A stretch of DNA of 64,000 bases, taken from positions 124,001 to 188,000 of the forward strand of contig CAWHKS010000017.1 of the NCBI GenBank assembly GCA_963829955.1. The letters run 5' to 3'. The stretch is from DASTFY01 sp963829955. GTDB taxonomy: Bacteria; Actinomycetota; Acidimicrobiia; Acidimicrobiales; Ilumatobacteraceae. The notes below the pieces were generated by a model that did not search any database, was not told the DNA's origin, and saw only the letters and a list, made by a program, of their open reading frames with translations. Positions 1-13,988 of the stretch are shown here, piece after piece (within the stretch, counting starts at the first letter, position 1; each line of letters starts with the position of its first letter). A program made the translations under genes and the position numbers.

Positions 1-216
1 GGTCCACACCACGGCCGGCTCGACCCGTCCGGCCAGTGGCGTGGGCGCCATCGCCCGCCAGCCGGCTGGCGCCGAAGGCGCGGCCGCGGAGTCAGCGGAG
101 TCGGGCGCCGACACCGCCGCGGGGGAGGTCGCGCTTGTCGTCGCGGTGGATCGGTCCGAGCGCGTGCCCGAATCACAGCTCGTCACCAGTGCGCCGGCCA
201 CGACGACCGCCACCAT
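1..216 (-). CDS. Partial lipoprotein, probably Kelch/beta-propeller type (continues past left edge)
   Basis: Reading the minus strand from the ATG at 216 (GTG alternatives at 219 and 225) gives an open frame to the window edge, 72 codons. It begins with a hydrophobic stretch ending in the lipobox LVTSC, then a long Ser/Thr/Ala/Pro-rich linker of about 35 residues, then GWRAMAPTPLAGRVEPAVVW. That last stretch resembles the first blade of Kelch-like propeller lipoproteins, where similar PLxGR...AVW strings recur. A G-rich stretch (GTGGGGG) lies about 8 bases upstream of the ATG. The lipoprotein signal is seen directly; the Kelch assignment is inference from one blade. It is divergent from lhr, with about 215 bp of shared upstream DNA in which I see no other gene. 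Confidence 0.55.
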   Translation of the reverse strand, partial: MVAVVVAGALVTSCDSGTRSDRSTATTSATSPAAVSAPDSADSAAAPSAPAGWRAMAPTPLAGRVEPAVVWT

Positions 217-432
217 CACGCGCACGCCCCCACTACACCACAGCGCCCAGGGACGTTCCCGGCCTCACTCCAAGCCGGCCCCCCCTGGGTTCTCGCGGCG
301 ATGTGTTGCGCAGCGCGGAACTGAGCGCCGCGAGAAGCCGCTCGGGTGAGGTTCGGCCGACCGGCCGTCGGCCCGCCGACCCGCCGCCCGCCCGGCCGGA
401 ACCGTGCGACACCCCGTGGGTAGCGTGGCGGC

Positions 433-4983
<4,551 letters not shown>

Positions 4984-5056
4984 CCACGGGACAGATACGG
5001 CCAGGTCGCCGCGAGGACGCGTTCCATCCCGGTCCGAGCCGCGTAGCCTCGGACCC

Positions 5057-6094
5057 ATGCCCGAGGGTGACACGATCCACCGGTCGGCCACGGCGCTGCG
5101 GGCCGCGCTGCTGGAGAAGGTGATGACCGGGTTCGACGCGCCACGTCTCACCGGCCCCCGCCCGTCGCTCGGCGCGGTCATCGAGCGGGTCGACAGCCGG
5201 GGCAAGCACATCGAGATCGGTTGGGACGACGGAATCGTCCTGCACACGCACATGCGGATGACCGGGTCGTGGCACCTGTACCGGCCGGGGGAGCGATGGC
5301 GCAAGGGCACGCGACACATGCGGGCTGCCATCGAGGTGGACGGGTTCGAAGCCGTCTGCTTCAACGCCCCCGTGGTGGAGACGTTCCGCGTCCGGGACCT
5401 GGCCCGGCACCCCGGTCGTCGTCTGCTCGGGCCCGACCTCTGTGACACCACCGTCGACGTCACCGGCGCGGTGGAGCGCATCCCGCAGTTCTGCGACGAG
5501 ACGACGACCGCGGCCGAGATGCTCCTCGACCAGCGCGTCGCCGCCGGCGTCGGCAACGTCTACAAGAGCGAGGTCCTGTGGGCCTGCGGCGTGCACCCGC
5601 TGACACCGGTGGGCGCGCTCGATCCGGACACCCGCTTCGCGCTGTTGGACACCGCGGCGGCGTTCCTCCAGGCCAACCTCGACCAGCCCAGCCGCACCAC
5701 CCTGCCCGGCAGTCCCGAAGGCGTGGCGGTCTACGGTCGCTTCGGCAAACCGTGTTTCCGCTGCGGCACCCCGGTCGAGGTCCGCCGGCACGGTGAGCAG
5801 TCCCGGGTGACGTACTGGTGCTCGAGCTGTCAGCAGCGGGAGGTGCCGGTGACCCCGGCGTGGGCGGCCGACGATGCGCCGACCCCGGTCGATTTCGACA
5901 TCGCCCGCGACCGCCTGCGCACCCCGCCCATCAGCTTCGACGACACGGGCGATCTCTCGGGCGAGATCGACGACGAGCAGGTCGAGCCGGCGCTCGAACG
6001 CCATCCGGCGGCGCAGCGCCTGCTCGGCGGGTTCACCCCGCGAGGGCCGGAGCCCAGCTTCGTGGACCCGTTGCTCGGCCGGGAGAGCTCCTAG
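5057..6094 (+). CDS. nei: Fpg/Nei-family DNA glycosylase/AP lyase (endonuclease VIII-like)
   Basis: A 345-residue base-excision repair enzyme removing oxidised bases. The N-terminus MPEGDT carries the catalytic Pro2 (Schiff base) and Glu3 of the family. A C-terminal zinc finger has Cys233 and Cys236, then Cys255 and Cys258, with the conserved Arg-containing hairpin between them. The protein runs about 80 residues past the finger, longer than the usual 270-280 aa; this tail is acidic and Pro-rich with no domain I recognise. It lies just after lhr, as in mycobacteria. Its stop overlaps by 4 nt the stop of the convergent DUF3052 gene. Substrate preference (oxidised pyrimidines for Nei2 types) is inferred from family, not from sequence. 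Confidence 0.93.
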   Translation: MPEGDTIHRSATALRAALLEKVMTGFDAPRLTGPRPSLGAVIERVDSRGKHIEIGWDDGIVLHTHMRMTGSWHLYRPGERWRKGTRHMRAAIEVDGFEAVCFNAPVVETFRVRDLARHPGRRLLGPDLCDTTVDVTGAVERIPQFCDETTTAAEMLLDQRVAAGVGNVYKSEVLWACGVHPLTPVGALDPDTRFALLDTAAAFLQANLDQPSRTTLPGSPEGVAVYGRFGKPCFRCGTPVEVRRHGEQSRVTYWCSSCQQREVPVTPAWAADDAPTPVDFDIARDRLRTPPISFDDTGDLSGEIDDEQVEPALERHPAAQRLLGGFTPRGPEPSFVDPLLGRESS

Positions 6095-6519
6095 CCCTGC
6101 CGGTCCTTCGCCGGCCGCAGCTCCTTGCGCAGCACCATCTTGAGCCCGCTCCAGGTCTCGTCGATGGCGCACACCTTGACGTCCACCCATCCGGTGGGCA
6201 GGAGGTCCTCCCGGAAGGTGTCCTCGGTGAGGTCGGTCGGGACGCCGCTCGAACGCTTCGGCCACGCCACCCACACGACCCCTTCCGGGCCCGCCGCCGC
6301 GGTGAGGGCGGGCCAGCGCCGAACGACAACGGTTCGGCGGGTGAAGAAGGCGAGCACGAGGTGCAGCGGCGCGCGCACGCTCTGCTTCCAGCGCACGCCG
6401 GGCGGCAACGGTGCCAGCAGATCGGCGAGATCCTCAGGCACCGCGCCGGTGGCGGCGATCGTGGCCCCCTCCTCGATCCCGAGCTTGCGGGCCAGGGGAG
6501 CGCCGGAGTAGCCGCTCAT
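6091..6519 (-). CDS. DUF3052 family protein
   Basis: A 142-residue soluble protein starting MSGYSGAPLARKLGIEEGA, the characteristic N-terminus of the actinobacterial DUF3052 family. It contains the central W-P...VVWVAWPKRSSG segment and a C-terminal VDVKVCAIDETWSGLKMV block, both typical. The function of the family is not known to me. It is convergent with nei, with 4 nt of stop-to-stop overlap. The ABC permease gene on the same strand ends 10 bp upstream of its start, so it is probably the last gene of that operon. Confidence 0.85.
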   Translation of the reverse strand: MSGYSGAPLARKLGIEEGATIAATGAVPEDLADLLAPLPPGVRWKQSVRAPLHLVLAFFTRRTVVVRRWPALTAAAGPEGVVWVAWPKRSSGVPTDLTEDTFREDLLPTGWVDVKVCAIDETWSGLKMVLRKELRPAKDRQG

Positions 6520-6529
6520 GCCGCTGCGG

Positions 6530-9073
6530 TCATGTGGTCGCGATGGCGTCCAGGATGTCGACCTTGGTCGCCTTGCGGGCGGGATAGATGGCGGCCACGA
6601 CGCCGATCACGAAGGCGAGGACCAGCACGACGATGATCGCGCGCCACGGCACGGTGAACGTGTTGAGTCCCTCGCTCCGTAGCGCGACGACGATGGCGTA
6701 GCCGAGCAGCAGCCCGACGATGATTCCCTGCACCGTGCCTAGGGCAGCCGTGATGACCGACTCCCAACGCACGCTGGACCGCACCTGCGATCGTGTCATC
6801 CCCACCGCCCGCACGAGGCCGAGCTCCCTGCGGCGCTCGAACACGCTGAGCACGAGCGTGATGACGATGCCGACCGCGGCGATGATCACCGACAGCGCGA
6901 GCAGGAGGTAGATGATGTTGACGACCTGCTGGATCTGCCCGGCCTGGGAGTCGATGTAGTCCGAGCGGCTCTGCAGCTCTCCGTTGGGGAATCCCTCCGC
7001 CACCTGAGCGATCGCCGCTTCGGCATCGGCGTCGCTCGTGCCCTGCGCTTTCGTGATGAAGACAGAGAAGTCGTAGAGATCGACGGTCGTGCCGTCGAAG
7101 AGATGGCGGTCGACGGTGATGGCGCCGGCCAGATCGTCCCTGCTATAGATGCCCTGCACTGTCAGATCGCGAGGCGTGCCGTCGGCCAGCGCGAGCTGGA
7201 ACGGGGAACCTACGCTCAGCCCGTCCCGATCAGCCTTTCCTTCGCTCAGCAGGACGCCCTCGGGCGTCAGGTCGGAGACGTCGCCGGCGACGAAGTCGAG
7301 GTCGAAGACCCCGCCGACCGTGGCCGGGTCGACCACGGTGATCTGACGCCCCTTGCCGTCGACGGTGGCGTAGTTGATGCCGATGCCGGTTGCGGTTTCG
7401 ACCTCAGGGAGCTCGTTCAGTTCGTCCGTCAGTTGCGGGCTGAGACCACCGAAGCCGAAGCTGTCCGTGCTGATCACGAAGTCGCCGGTGAACTGCTCGC
7501 CGAAGATCTCCCGCACCGAGTCCCGGATCGACGACGCCAGCACCGACACTCCCGTCACCAGGGCCACGCCGACGACCAAGGCGGCGGCCGTGCGGGCCGT
7601 CCGCTTCGGGTTTCGGGCCGCGTTCTCGGTGGCCATCGTCCCCGTCACGCCCTTCATCCTGGTGATGGGCCGGCCCAGCGCCTTGGCCACCGGCCGGGCG
7701 ATGAGCGGTCCGAGCACGAAGAGCGCGATGAACAGCAGCAGGACGCCGAACGCCAGGGCGAACACCGCACCGTCGGCGAAGAGCCCGACCAGGATCAGCG
7801 CGACGCTCAAGGCCAGCAGGGAGAGCCCGACGATGGTCCGGCCCTTGGTCGTGCTGGTGGCCTCGACCGCGGTGTCGCGCATGGCCGCCACCGGCGGCAC
7901 TCGACCGGAGCGCAGCGCGGGGAGCAGCGCGGACAGCACCGTCACGATCAGGCCGACGACAATTGTGATGATCACCGTGCGCGGGAGCAGCACGAGGCCC
8001 GACGAGGGCAGGTCCAGGCCCAGCGCGGAGAACGCCTGCTGAAGGCCCATGGCGAGGAGCATGCCGAGGCCGAGGCCGAGGATCGAGCCCACCAAACCGA
8101 CGACGACCGACTCGACCAGCAGCGAGACCGTCACTTGGCGCCGGCTGGCGCCGACGGCCCGCATCAGCGCGTTCTCCCGCTGGCGTTGCGCCACCGTGAT
8201 CGAGAACACGTTGTAGATCACGAAACAGGAGACGAACAGCGCGATGAACGCGACGACGGTCAGGAAGATGCTGAAGAACTGCAGGCCCTCTTCGACCTGG
8301 CTCTGGTTCTCCTCGGCGATCTCTGCGCCCGTGAGCACCTCGGTCTCGCTGTCCGGCCCGAGGGCCTCTTCGATGCTCGGGGCCAGCTGGTCGTCGGGGA
8401 CCGTGCCGTCGCCGACGACCTGGATCGAGTCGAGGAAGCCGGGCTTGCCCACGAAGTCCTGGGCGGTGGCCAGATCGAAGAGCGAGAAGGTGGCGCCGCC
8501 GGGCGAGTCGGCGTCACCGAAGCGGGCGACGCCGACCAGGGTGAACTCGCGCGCGCCTGTCGTGCTGGCGATCTGGATGGGATCACCGATGGAGAAGTCG
8601 CCGTCGTCGGCGCTGGCCTTGTCGATGGCGACCTCGCTGGACCCGGTCGGTGGGCGACCCTCGACGAACTCCCACGTCTCCAGCTCGCCGGACAAGGTGG
8701 AGGCGCCGAACGTCGGCGCCGCCGCCGCGCCGGACACCAGCGGCTTCCCGTCCTTGCCGATGATCGAGGCGAAGCCCGAGACCTCGCCCTGGGCGTCGGC
8801 GACACCGGGCACGGCCGCCACCTCGGCCACGAGGCTCTCGGGGATGCGGTCGCGCTGCTCGGCACCGAACTCGGCCTCGATCACGTTGGACGAGCGCACG
8901 AAGGCGTCGGTGTTGCGGAACACGTCCGCGAACAGCGAGTCGAACGTGGACCGGATGGTGTCGGAGAAGATGTAGGTCGACGAGAGGAACGCGGTTGCGA
9001 TGACCACCGCGAGCGCCGTCATCAGCAGGCGGGTCTTGTGGGCCAGGACGCCCTTCAGGCTGATCTTGAACAT
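6530..9073 (-). CDS. ABC transporter permease, duplicated FtsX domain (MacB/LolCE-like)
   Basis: An 847-residue inner-membrane permease. It has an N-terminal membrane anchor (about 10-30), a large extracytoplasmic MacB-type domain (about 30-260), a three-helix FtsX block (about 265-400), two more membrane segments (about 420-480), a second extracytoplasmic domain (about 520-690) and a second FtsX block (about 700-840). This 4+4-like arrangement is typical of actinobacterial exporters of lipids, peptides or lipoproteins. ENALMRAVGASRRQV and ELGLVRAVGMTRSQV are the conserved coupling motifs of the two halves. The ATPase gene ends 4 bp upstream, so the two are co-transcribed. Substrate unknown. 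Confidence 0.92.
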   Translation of the reverse strand: MFKISLKGVLAHKTRLLMTALAVVIATAFLSSTYIFSDTIRSTFDSLFADVFRNTDAFVRSSNVIEAEFGAEQRDRIPESLVAEVAAVPGVADAQGEVSGFASIIGKDGKPLVSGAAAAPTFGASTLSGELETWEFVEGRPPTGSSEVAIDKASADDGDFSIGDPIQIASTTGAREFTLVGVARFGDADSPGGATFSLFDLATAQDFVGKPGFLDSIQVVGDGTVPDDQLAPSIEEALGPDSETEVLTGAEIAEENQSQVEEGLQFFSIFLTVVAFIALFVSCFVIYNVFSITVAQRQRENALMRAVGASRRQVTVSLLVESVVVGLVGSILGLGLGMLLAMGLQQAFSALGLDLPSSGLVLLPRTVIITIVVGLIVTVLSALLPALRSGRVPPVAAMRDTAVEATSTTKGRTIVGLSLLALSVALILVGLFADGAVFALAFGVLLLFIALFVLGPLIARPVAKALGRPITRMKGVTGTMATENAARNPKRTARTAAALVVGVALVTGVSVLASSIRDSVREIFGEQFTGDFVISTDSFGFGGLSPQLTDELNELPEVETATGIGINYATVDGKGRQITVVDPATVGGVFDLDFVAGDVSDLTPEGVLLSEGKADRDGLSVGSPFQLALADGTPRDLTVQGIYSRDDLAGAITVDRHLFDGTTVDLYDFSVFITKAQGTSDADAEAAIAQVAEGFPNGELQSRSDYIDSQAGQIQQVVNIIYLLLALSVIIAAVGIVITLVLSVFERRRELGLVRAVGMTRSQVRSSVRWESVITAALGTVQGIIVGLLLGYAIVVALRSEGLNTFTVPWRAIIVVLVLAFVIGVVAAIYPARKATKVDILDAIATT

Positions 9074-9077
9074 GGAC

Positions 9078-9866
9078 TCAGTCCGCGAACTGCTTCAAGC
9101 GGTCCAGCACGCGGTCGGCCGTCGGTGCGCGCATCTCGTCGACGATCTTGCCGTCGCCGAGGAACACGACCCGGTCGGAGTAGGACGCCGCCGTGGGGTC
9201 GTGCGTGACCATGACGATCGTCTGCCCGAGCTGCGACACGGCCTCCCGCATGAAGCCGAGGATCTCGCCGCTGCTGTGACTGTCGAGGTTGCCGGTCGGC
9301 TCGTCGGCGAAGATGATGTGCGGCCTCGTCACGAGGGCGCGGGCTACGGCGACGCGCTGCTGCTGGCCACCGGAGAGCTCGCTCGGCCGATGGCGCAGGC
9401 GATCCCCCAAGCCGACCGTCGCGACGACCTGGTCGTACCACGCCTTGTCGGGGTTCTTGCCGCCGAGGGCCAGAGGCAGGGTGATGTTCTCGGCCGCGTC
9501 GAGGGTGGGCAGCAGGTTGAAGGCCTGGAAGACGAAGCCGACCTGGTCCCGCCGCAGCCGGGTCAAGGCCTTGTCGTCGAGCGTCGACAAGTCGGTGGAC
9601 CCGATGTAGACCTTGCCGGAGGTGAGGGTGTCGAGGCCGGCCAGGCAGTGCATGAGCGTCGACTTGCCCGAGCCCGAAGGGCCCATGATGGCCGTGAAGG
9701 CGGCCTGTTCGAAGTCGATGGTCACGCCATCCAAAGCCCGGACGACGTTCTCGCCCTTGCCGTACAGCTTCATCGCTTCGACGGCGCGGGCGGCCACGGG
9801 GACGGTCTCCGCCACAGGAGCGGCAGAAGGGGCGGGGAGGCTGGACATGGGTCCATCATCGCTCAC
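9078..9866 (-). CDS. ABC transporter ATP-binding protein (MacB/LolD type)
   Basis: A 262-residue ATPase partner of the downstream permease. Walker A GPSGSGKST is at 62-70, the Q-loop is in VFQAFNLLPTL, the signature LSGGQQQR starts at 164 and Walker B IIFADEPTGNLD at 184. The GTG at 9866 is the first possible start. An ATG at 9848 would remove six residues and is equally possible, as neither has a strong ribosome binding site. It is divergent from the cyclase gene at 9925, leaving under 60 bp for both promoters. It probably powers mechanotransmission or export rather than import, because no binding protein is nearby and the permease is FtsX-like. Confidence 0.93.
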   Translation of the reverse strand: MSDDGPMSSLPAPSAAPVAETVPVAARAVEAMKLYGKGENVVRALDGVTIDFEQAAFTAIMGPSGSGKSTLMHCLAGLDTLTSGKVYIGSTDLSTLDDKALTRLRRDQVGFVFQAFNLLPTLDAAENITLPLALGGKNPDKAWYDQVVATVGLGDRLRHRPSELSGGQQQRVAVARALVTRPHIIFADEPTGNLDSHSSGEILGFMREAVSQLGQTIVMVTHDPTAASYSDRVVFLGDGKIVDEMRAPTADRVLDRLKQFAD

Positions 9867-9924
9867 CGGGAAGGGGGGGCCGAGCCGGGGAACCGGCCGC
9901 CGATTGCCGTACGCTTCCCGGTGG

Positions 9925-12900
9925 ATGTCCGTCTGTCCTTCGTGCGCGGCGCCCTATCCGGATGGCGCCCGCTTCTGTCCGAACTGTGGCCACGACCTGG
10001 GGCGGACGCGCGGGGAGGAGCGGAGGGTCGTCACCGTCCTCTTCGCCGATCTCGTCGGCTTCACCGGCCAGGCCGAGCGGATGGACCCCGAGATGGTCAA
10101 GACGCTCGTGGACGGCCTCTTCCAGTGCCTCGTGGAGGACGTGACCAGCTTCGGTGGTCGGGTCGACAAGATCCTCGGTGACGCCATCGTCGCCCTGTTC
10201 GGCGCGCCTGTGGCCCACGAGGACGACGCCGAGCGGGCCGTTCGGGCCTCGTTGCGAATGCAACGATCGATCGTCAAGCGGGTCGCCGACCTCGACCTGC
10301 CGATCCGCATGCGCATCGGCATCAACACGGGTGAGGTCCTGGTCGGGGCGTTGCGCGCCGGCGGCGACTACACCGCGATGGGCGACGTCGTGAACATCGC
10401 GTCGCGCCTGCAGACCGCGGCACCTCCCGGTGGTGTGCTCGTCGGTCCGGCCACCCACGCCGCCACCGAAGGTGCCATCGCCTACGAGCCCATCGGCGAG
10501 GTCGAGGTCCGCGGGCGCGAGGAGAAGGTGGTGGCCTGGCTGGCCATCGAGCCGATCACGCTGCCCGGTCGGCGTCGCCGGCGCGTGCCGGTCCCGTTCG
10601 TGGGCCGCGAGCTGGAGCACTCGCTGCTGGTCGACACCGTGCGGATCGCCCATTCCCAGCGCCGAGCCGTGCTCGCCGTGATCGAGGGCGAAGGCGGGAT
10701 CGGCAAGACCCGCCTCGTCGAGGAGGTCCTGACCGGGCACGTCAGGCCCCAGGGCGGCACCGTGCTGGTGGGGTCGTGCGTGCCGTACGGAGAAGCCAAC
10801 CGCTGGTGGCCGATCGCCAGTGCGCTGGCCCCGGTGCTCGACGTCGACCTCGGGGCCGTTCGCCCGGAGCTGCGCCTCAACCTGGAGCACCGCCTGGCCG
10901 ACCTGATCGGCCCGCCGTCCGATCAGGAGCACCGCGACGCGCTCGTCAACGGGCTCCTCCACCTCTTCGGGCAGCCGTCACCCCTCGACGGCATCGATCC
11001 ATCCCGCACGCACCAGGAACTGATCCGAGCCGTGCTCGCCGTCCTGGCCGCGCTGGTGGCCAGCGGCCCGCTGACCATGGTGGTCGCCGACCTGCACTGG
11101 GCCAGCCTGAGGGTGCTCGAGCTGCTGGAGGCCGCCCTTGCCCGCCTCGCCTCCACGCCGTTCGCGCTCGTCGCCACGACTCGGCCCGGCGGCGAGCTCC
11201 CGGCTCCACCCCGGTCGGCCCGCCTCACGACGCTGGCGCTGCGGCTCGAGCCGCTCGATCCCGACAGCGCCACGGAGCTGCTGGCCGCCATGCTGGGCGA
11301 CCGCGCCACGGGCCGGCTCGCCCATGAGCTGTACGACCGCAGCGGCGGCAACCCGCTCTTCCTGGAGGAGCTGGCCGAGCTCGTGGCCTGCGGGGGCCAG
11401 ACGGACCAGTTGCCCGATTCGCTCCGGGCGCTCGTCGCCGCCCGTCTGGACGAGCTGCCCGCTGACCAGCGCGCCATGCTCGACAACGCTGCCGTCCTCG
11501 GCTCGTCCGGTTCGTACGGCGGGCTGGTGGAGTTCGGCCAGGCGCTGGGCCAGAACACCGCCCGCTCACTGCTGGACGCCCTGGCCGACGCCGGGCTGCT
11601 GGAGGTCGAAGGCGGGTGGTGGCGGTTCCGCTCGGCCAGCGTCCGCGAGGTCGCCTACCACATGATCACGAAGGCGGATCGCGCCCGCCGCCACATCGGT
11701 GTGGCCAAGGCCATGACGGCGGACGCGCACTACGCCGCCCGACCGGACGTCGTCGCCCACCACTGGGCCACCGCCGCCGAGCTCACTGGCGAGCTGGGGG
11801 GCGGGCGTCTGCCCGGTGTCCCCCGTGACGTGGTTCAGCAGGCGGTGCGGGCGCTGCTGGCCTCGGCGACCAACGACGTCGACCGCCTCTATCCGCGCCC
11901 GGCCATCGGCCAGGTGGCTCGGGCCCTCTCGATCGGCGACTGCGATCTCGATGGCACGACCCGCCGGTCCCTCGTGCTGACCAGGGCCGCGGCCTGGGTC
12001 GAGCTGCGGCAGTTCCCCGAGGCCGAGGCCGACCTCCAGGCCGTGGTGGACGAAGCCGAGGGGGAAGGAGACCTGGGCTGCGTGGCACGGGCCCGCTCCG
12101 TCCGGGCGGAGATCGCCCGCCTGACCGGGCGCTATCAGGATGCGCAGGCCGAGCTGAGCGCCGCGGCCACCATCCTCGACCAACTCGGAGACCGCCACGA
12201 GCTGGCCGGAGTGCAGCGGGCGTGGGGCATGAACTCGATCTTCGCCGGCCAGTTCGAGGACGCCGAGGTTCACCTCGACCTGGCCGAAGCGTTGTACGAC
12301 GCCGAGGGCGACCGTCGGGGCCTGGCCTGGGTGGACCAGCACCGGGCCTGGGTGTCGTTCGTGCGGGGCGACGTGGACGTGGCCGACGCTCGGCTCACCG
12401 CGGCCGCAGCGGCACTGAAGGACCTCGGCGACCGCGGTGGTGTGGCCTGGGCGCTGGGTCTGCTCGCCTACGTCCGGCTCTTCCAGGGGCGGTTCGCGGA
12501 GGCGGAGGAGCTCGGCCGGGTGGTCGTCGAAGAGGCGGCCGAGCGGGGCGACCAGTGGGCCGAGGCCATGCTCGTCACGCTCCAGGCGCTCCTCGCGTTG
12601 TGGGGCGGGCGCATCGACGAGGCGGCCCGGCGGGCGGGCGAGGCCCAGCGCATCTTCCGGACGATCGGTGACCGGTACGGCGAGATCCAAGCTGCGGCGA
12701 CGATCGCCCGGACGCTCGCCGCCCAGGGCCTCAGCGTGGACGCGCTGCGTACGGCCGAGGAGGCCGTCGGGCTGGCGACACCGATCGGTCAGGGGACGCT
12801 GGCGCAATCGGTCACCGCGTCGGTGGCGATGTACGCCGGGCAGTCGGCCAGGGCCATCGCCCATGCCCACCTTGCCCTCGATGCACCGGACGTGCCCCCT

Positions 12901-13446
12901 GGGTTCGGGTACGACTCGTTCGTCACGCTCGCCCTCGCCCACCTGCAGCAGGGCGAGGTCGACACCGCGATGACGTACGCCGAGAAGGCGGTGGCGACCC
13001 GACCGGATCATCCGAACGGCACCCAGGCCCTGGCGCTGGCGACTGCCGCGATGGGGCGACCGGCGGAGGCCGTCGCACTGGCCGAGTCGGTGGCCGAGAT
13101 GCGATCGGCCACCTACATGGACCGCTTCCTGGCCGGCCTGGCACTGGCTCTCGGCCAGGCCCAGCTCGGGAAGGGCCCGGACACGATGGAGGCGTTGGAG
13201 GCGGTCGAGGTCGCCATCGAGGCCACGGATGACGCCGCAGCGCCCGTGCTCGTCCAGTTGGCGCGGGCCGAGGCGCTCCATGCGCTCGGCGACGACGCCG
13301 GCGCCGCGCTGGCCCAGGAGGAGGCCGACCGGCGAGCCGAGGTGCTCGACCTCGACCCCGCTCCCTGGCAGCTGGCCTTCCGCCTGGTGGCAGGAGGAGA
13401 CGCCGAGCCGATGTCGAGCGACTGCTCCCCGGCCGGCCCGCCCTGA
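9925..13446 (+). CDS. Zinc-ribbon / class III cyclase / AAA ATPase / TPR signalling protein
   Basis: About 1173 residues from the ATG at 9925. That start gives MSVCPSC and keeps the zinc ribbon (Cys4, Cys7, Cys18, Cys21); the frame is open further upstream but runs through the ABC gene. The cyclase domain (about 34-205) has metal Asp42 (FADLVGFT) and Asp86, purine-specifying Lys82 with Asp154, and transition-state Asn157 and Arg161, so it looks catalytically complete as an adenylate cyclase. A P-loop ATPase follows (EGEGGIGKTR, Lys near 261), then a long alpha-helical TPR region to the C-terminus. The layout is that of actinobacterial cyclase-STAND regulators. The ligand sensed is unknown. 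The stop overlaps the next reading frame. Confidence 0.9.
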   Translation: MSVCPSCAAPYPDGARFCPNCGHDLGRTRGEERRVVTVLFADLVGFTGQAERMDPEMVKTLVDGLFQCLVEDVTSFGGRVDKILGDAIVALFGAPVAHEDDAERAVRASLRMQRSIVKRVADLDLPIRMRIGINTGEVLVGALRAGGDYTAMGDVVNIASRLQTAAPPGGVLVGPATHAATEGAIAYEPIGEVEVRGREEKVVAWLAIEPITLPGRRRRRVPVPFVGRELEHSLLVDTVRIAHSQRRAVLAVIEGEGGIGKTRLVEEVLTGHVRPQGGTVLVGSCVPYGEANRWWPIASALAPVLDVDLGAVRPELRLNLEHRLADLIGPPSDQEHRDALVNGLLHLFGQPSPLDGIDPSRTHQELIRAVLAVLAALVASGPLTMVVADLHWASLRVLELLEAALARLASTPFALVATTRPGGELPAPPRSARLTTLALRLEPLDPDSATELLAAMLGDRATGRLAHELYDRSGGNPLFLEELAELVACGGQTDQLPDSLRALVAARLDELPADQRAMLDNAAVLGSSGSYGGLVEFGQALGQNTARSLLDALADAGLLEVEGGWWRFRSASVREVAYHMITKADRARRHIGVAKAMTADAHYAARPDVVAHHWATAAELTGELGGGRLPGVPRDVVQQAVRALLASATNDVDRLYPRPAIGQVARALSIGDCDLDGTTRRSLVLTRAAAWVELRQFPEAEADLQAVVDEAEGEGDLGCVARARSVRAEIARLTGRYQDAQAELSAAATILDQLGDRHELAGVQRAWGMNSIFAGQFEDAEVHLDLAEALYDAEGDRRGLAWVDQHRAWVSFVRGDVDVADARLTAAAAALKDLGDRGGVAWALGLLAYVRLFQGRFAEAEELGRVVVEEAAERGDQWAEAMLVTLQALLALWGGRIDEAARRAGEAQRIFRTIGDRYGEIQAAATIARTLAAQGLSVDALRTAEEAVGLATPIGQGTLAQSVTASVAMYAGQSARAIAHAHLALDAPDVPPGFGYDSFVTLALAHLQQGEVDTAMTYAEKAVATRPDHPNGTQALALATAAMGRPAEAVALAESVAEMRSATYMDRFLAGLALALGQAQLGKGPDTMEALEAVEVAIEATDDAAAPVLVQLARAEALHALGDDAGAALAQEEADRRAEVLDLDPAPWQLAFRLVAGGDAEPMSSDCSPAGPP

Positions 13447-13943
13447 CCGAGCGCGCGCGGCCGGCCAGTGGCCTGATCGTCGGCCGCTTCTGCCCGCCGC
13501 ACCTCGGCCACAGCCACCTCATCACCAGCGCTGCCACGCAGGTCGACCGGCTCGTGGTGTTCGTCAACACGCGCGACGGCGAGGTCGTGCCGGGGGAGTT
13601 GCGGGCTCAGTGGCTCGCCGACCTGCACCCTGAGGCCGCGGTGGTCGAGGTGCGCCACGACCTGGACACCGACTTCGGCGACGAGGAGCTCTGGCGGTGC
13701 TGGATCTCGCTGTTCCGCGCCCGCTGGCCGGAGGAGCTAGGGGTCGAGGGCCCGGCGGTCGTGTTCTCGTCGGACCCGTACGCCGACGAGCTGGCGCGGC
13801 GCCTCGGCGCCATGTGCGTGGTCGTCGATGCCGACCGCGCGACCGTGCCCATCTCGGCCACCCGCATCCGCGAGCAGCCGGCCGAGCACCTCGACTACTT
13901 GGCCCCGCCGGTCCGGGCCTGGGTCGCAGCCAACTGGCTCTGA
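13443..13943 (+). CDS. NMN adenylyltransferase-like nucleotidyltransferase
   Basis: The frame reads GLIVGRFCPPHLGHSHLI near the N-terminus, with the HxGH nucleotidyl-transfer motif, and ISATRIRE near the C-terminus, the ISxTxxR motif. This is the NadM/NadR-type cytidylyltransferase fold, here about 166 aa. A role in NAD biosynthesis or salvage is likely. No ATG, GTG or TTG lies upstream of the HxGH motif in this frame. The only plausible start is CTG at 13443, whose last bases form the TGA of the upstream cyclase gene (CTGA overlap), implying translational coupling. An annotation from the internal ATG/GTG near 13554 would delete the active site and is wrong. A frameshift at the junction is an alternative. 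Confidence 0.75.
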   Translation: MTERARPASGLIVGRFCPPHLGHSHLITSAATQVDRLVVFVNTRDGEVVPGELRAQWLADLHPEAAVVEVRHDLDTDFGDEELWRCWISLFRARWPEELGVEGPAVVFSSDPYADELARRLGAMCVVVDADRATVPISATRIREQPAEHLDYLAPPVRAWVAANWL

Positions 13944-13961
13944 CGGCAGCACTTGCATTAG

Positions 13962-13977
13962 GTGACCATTTGGTCAC
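13962..13977. promoter_or_regulatory. Inverted repeat, probable ArsR operator
   Basis: GTGACCA-TT-TGGTCAC: perfect 7-bp arms around a 2-bp centre, lying 12-27 bp upstream of the GTG start of the ArsR gene. Similar ACCAnnTGGT palindromes precede many ArsR genes paired with SRPBCC genes, so autoregulation is the natural reading. Confidence 0.6.
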
Positions 13978-13988
13978 ATGATTGCCGG

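Noticed and set aside
7103..9208. 701-residue plus-strand ORF opposite the ABC permease
   Set aside because: Mirror frame of a well-supported permease; composition (Asp/Gly/Arg/His-rich) is typical of a high-GC shadow.
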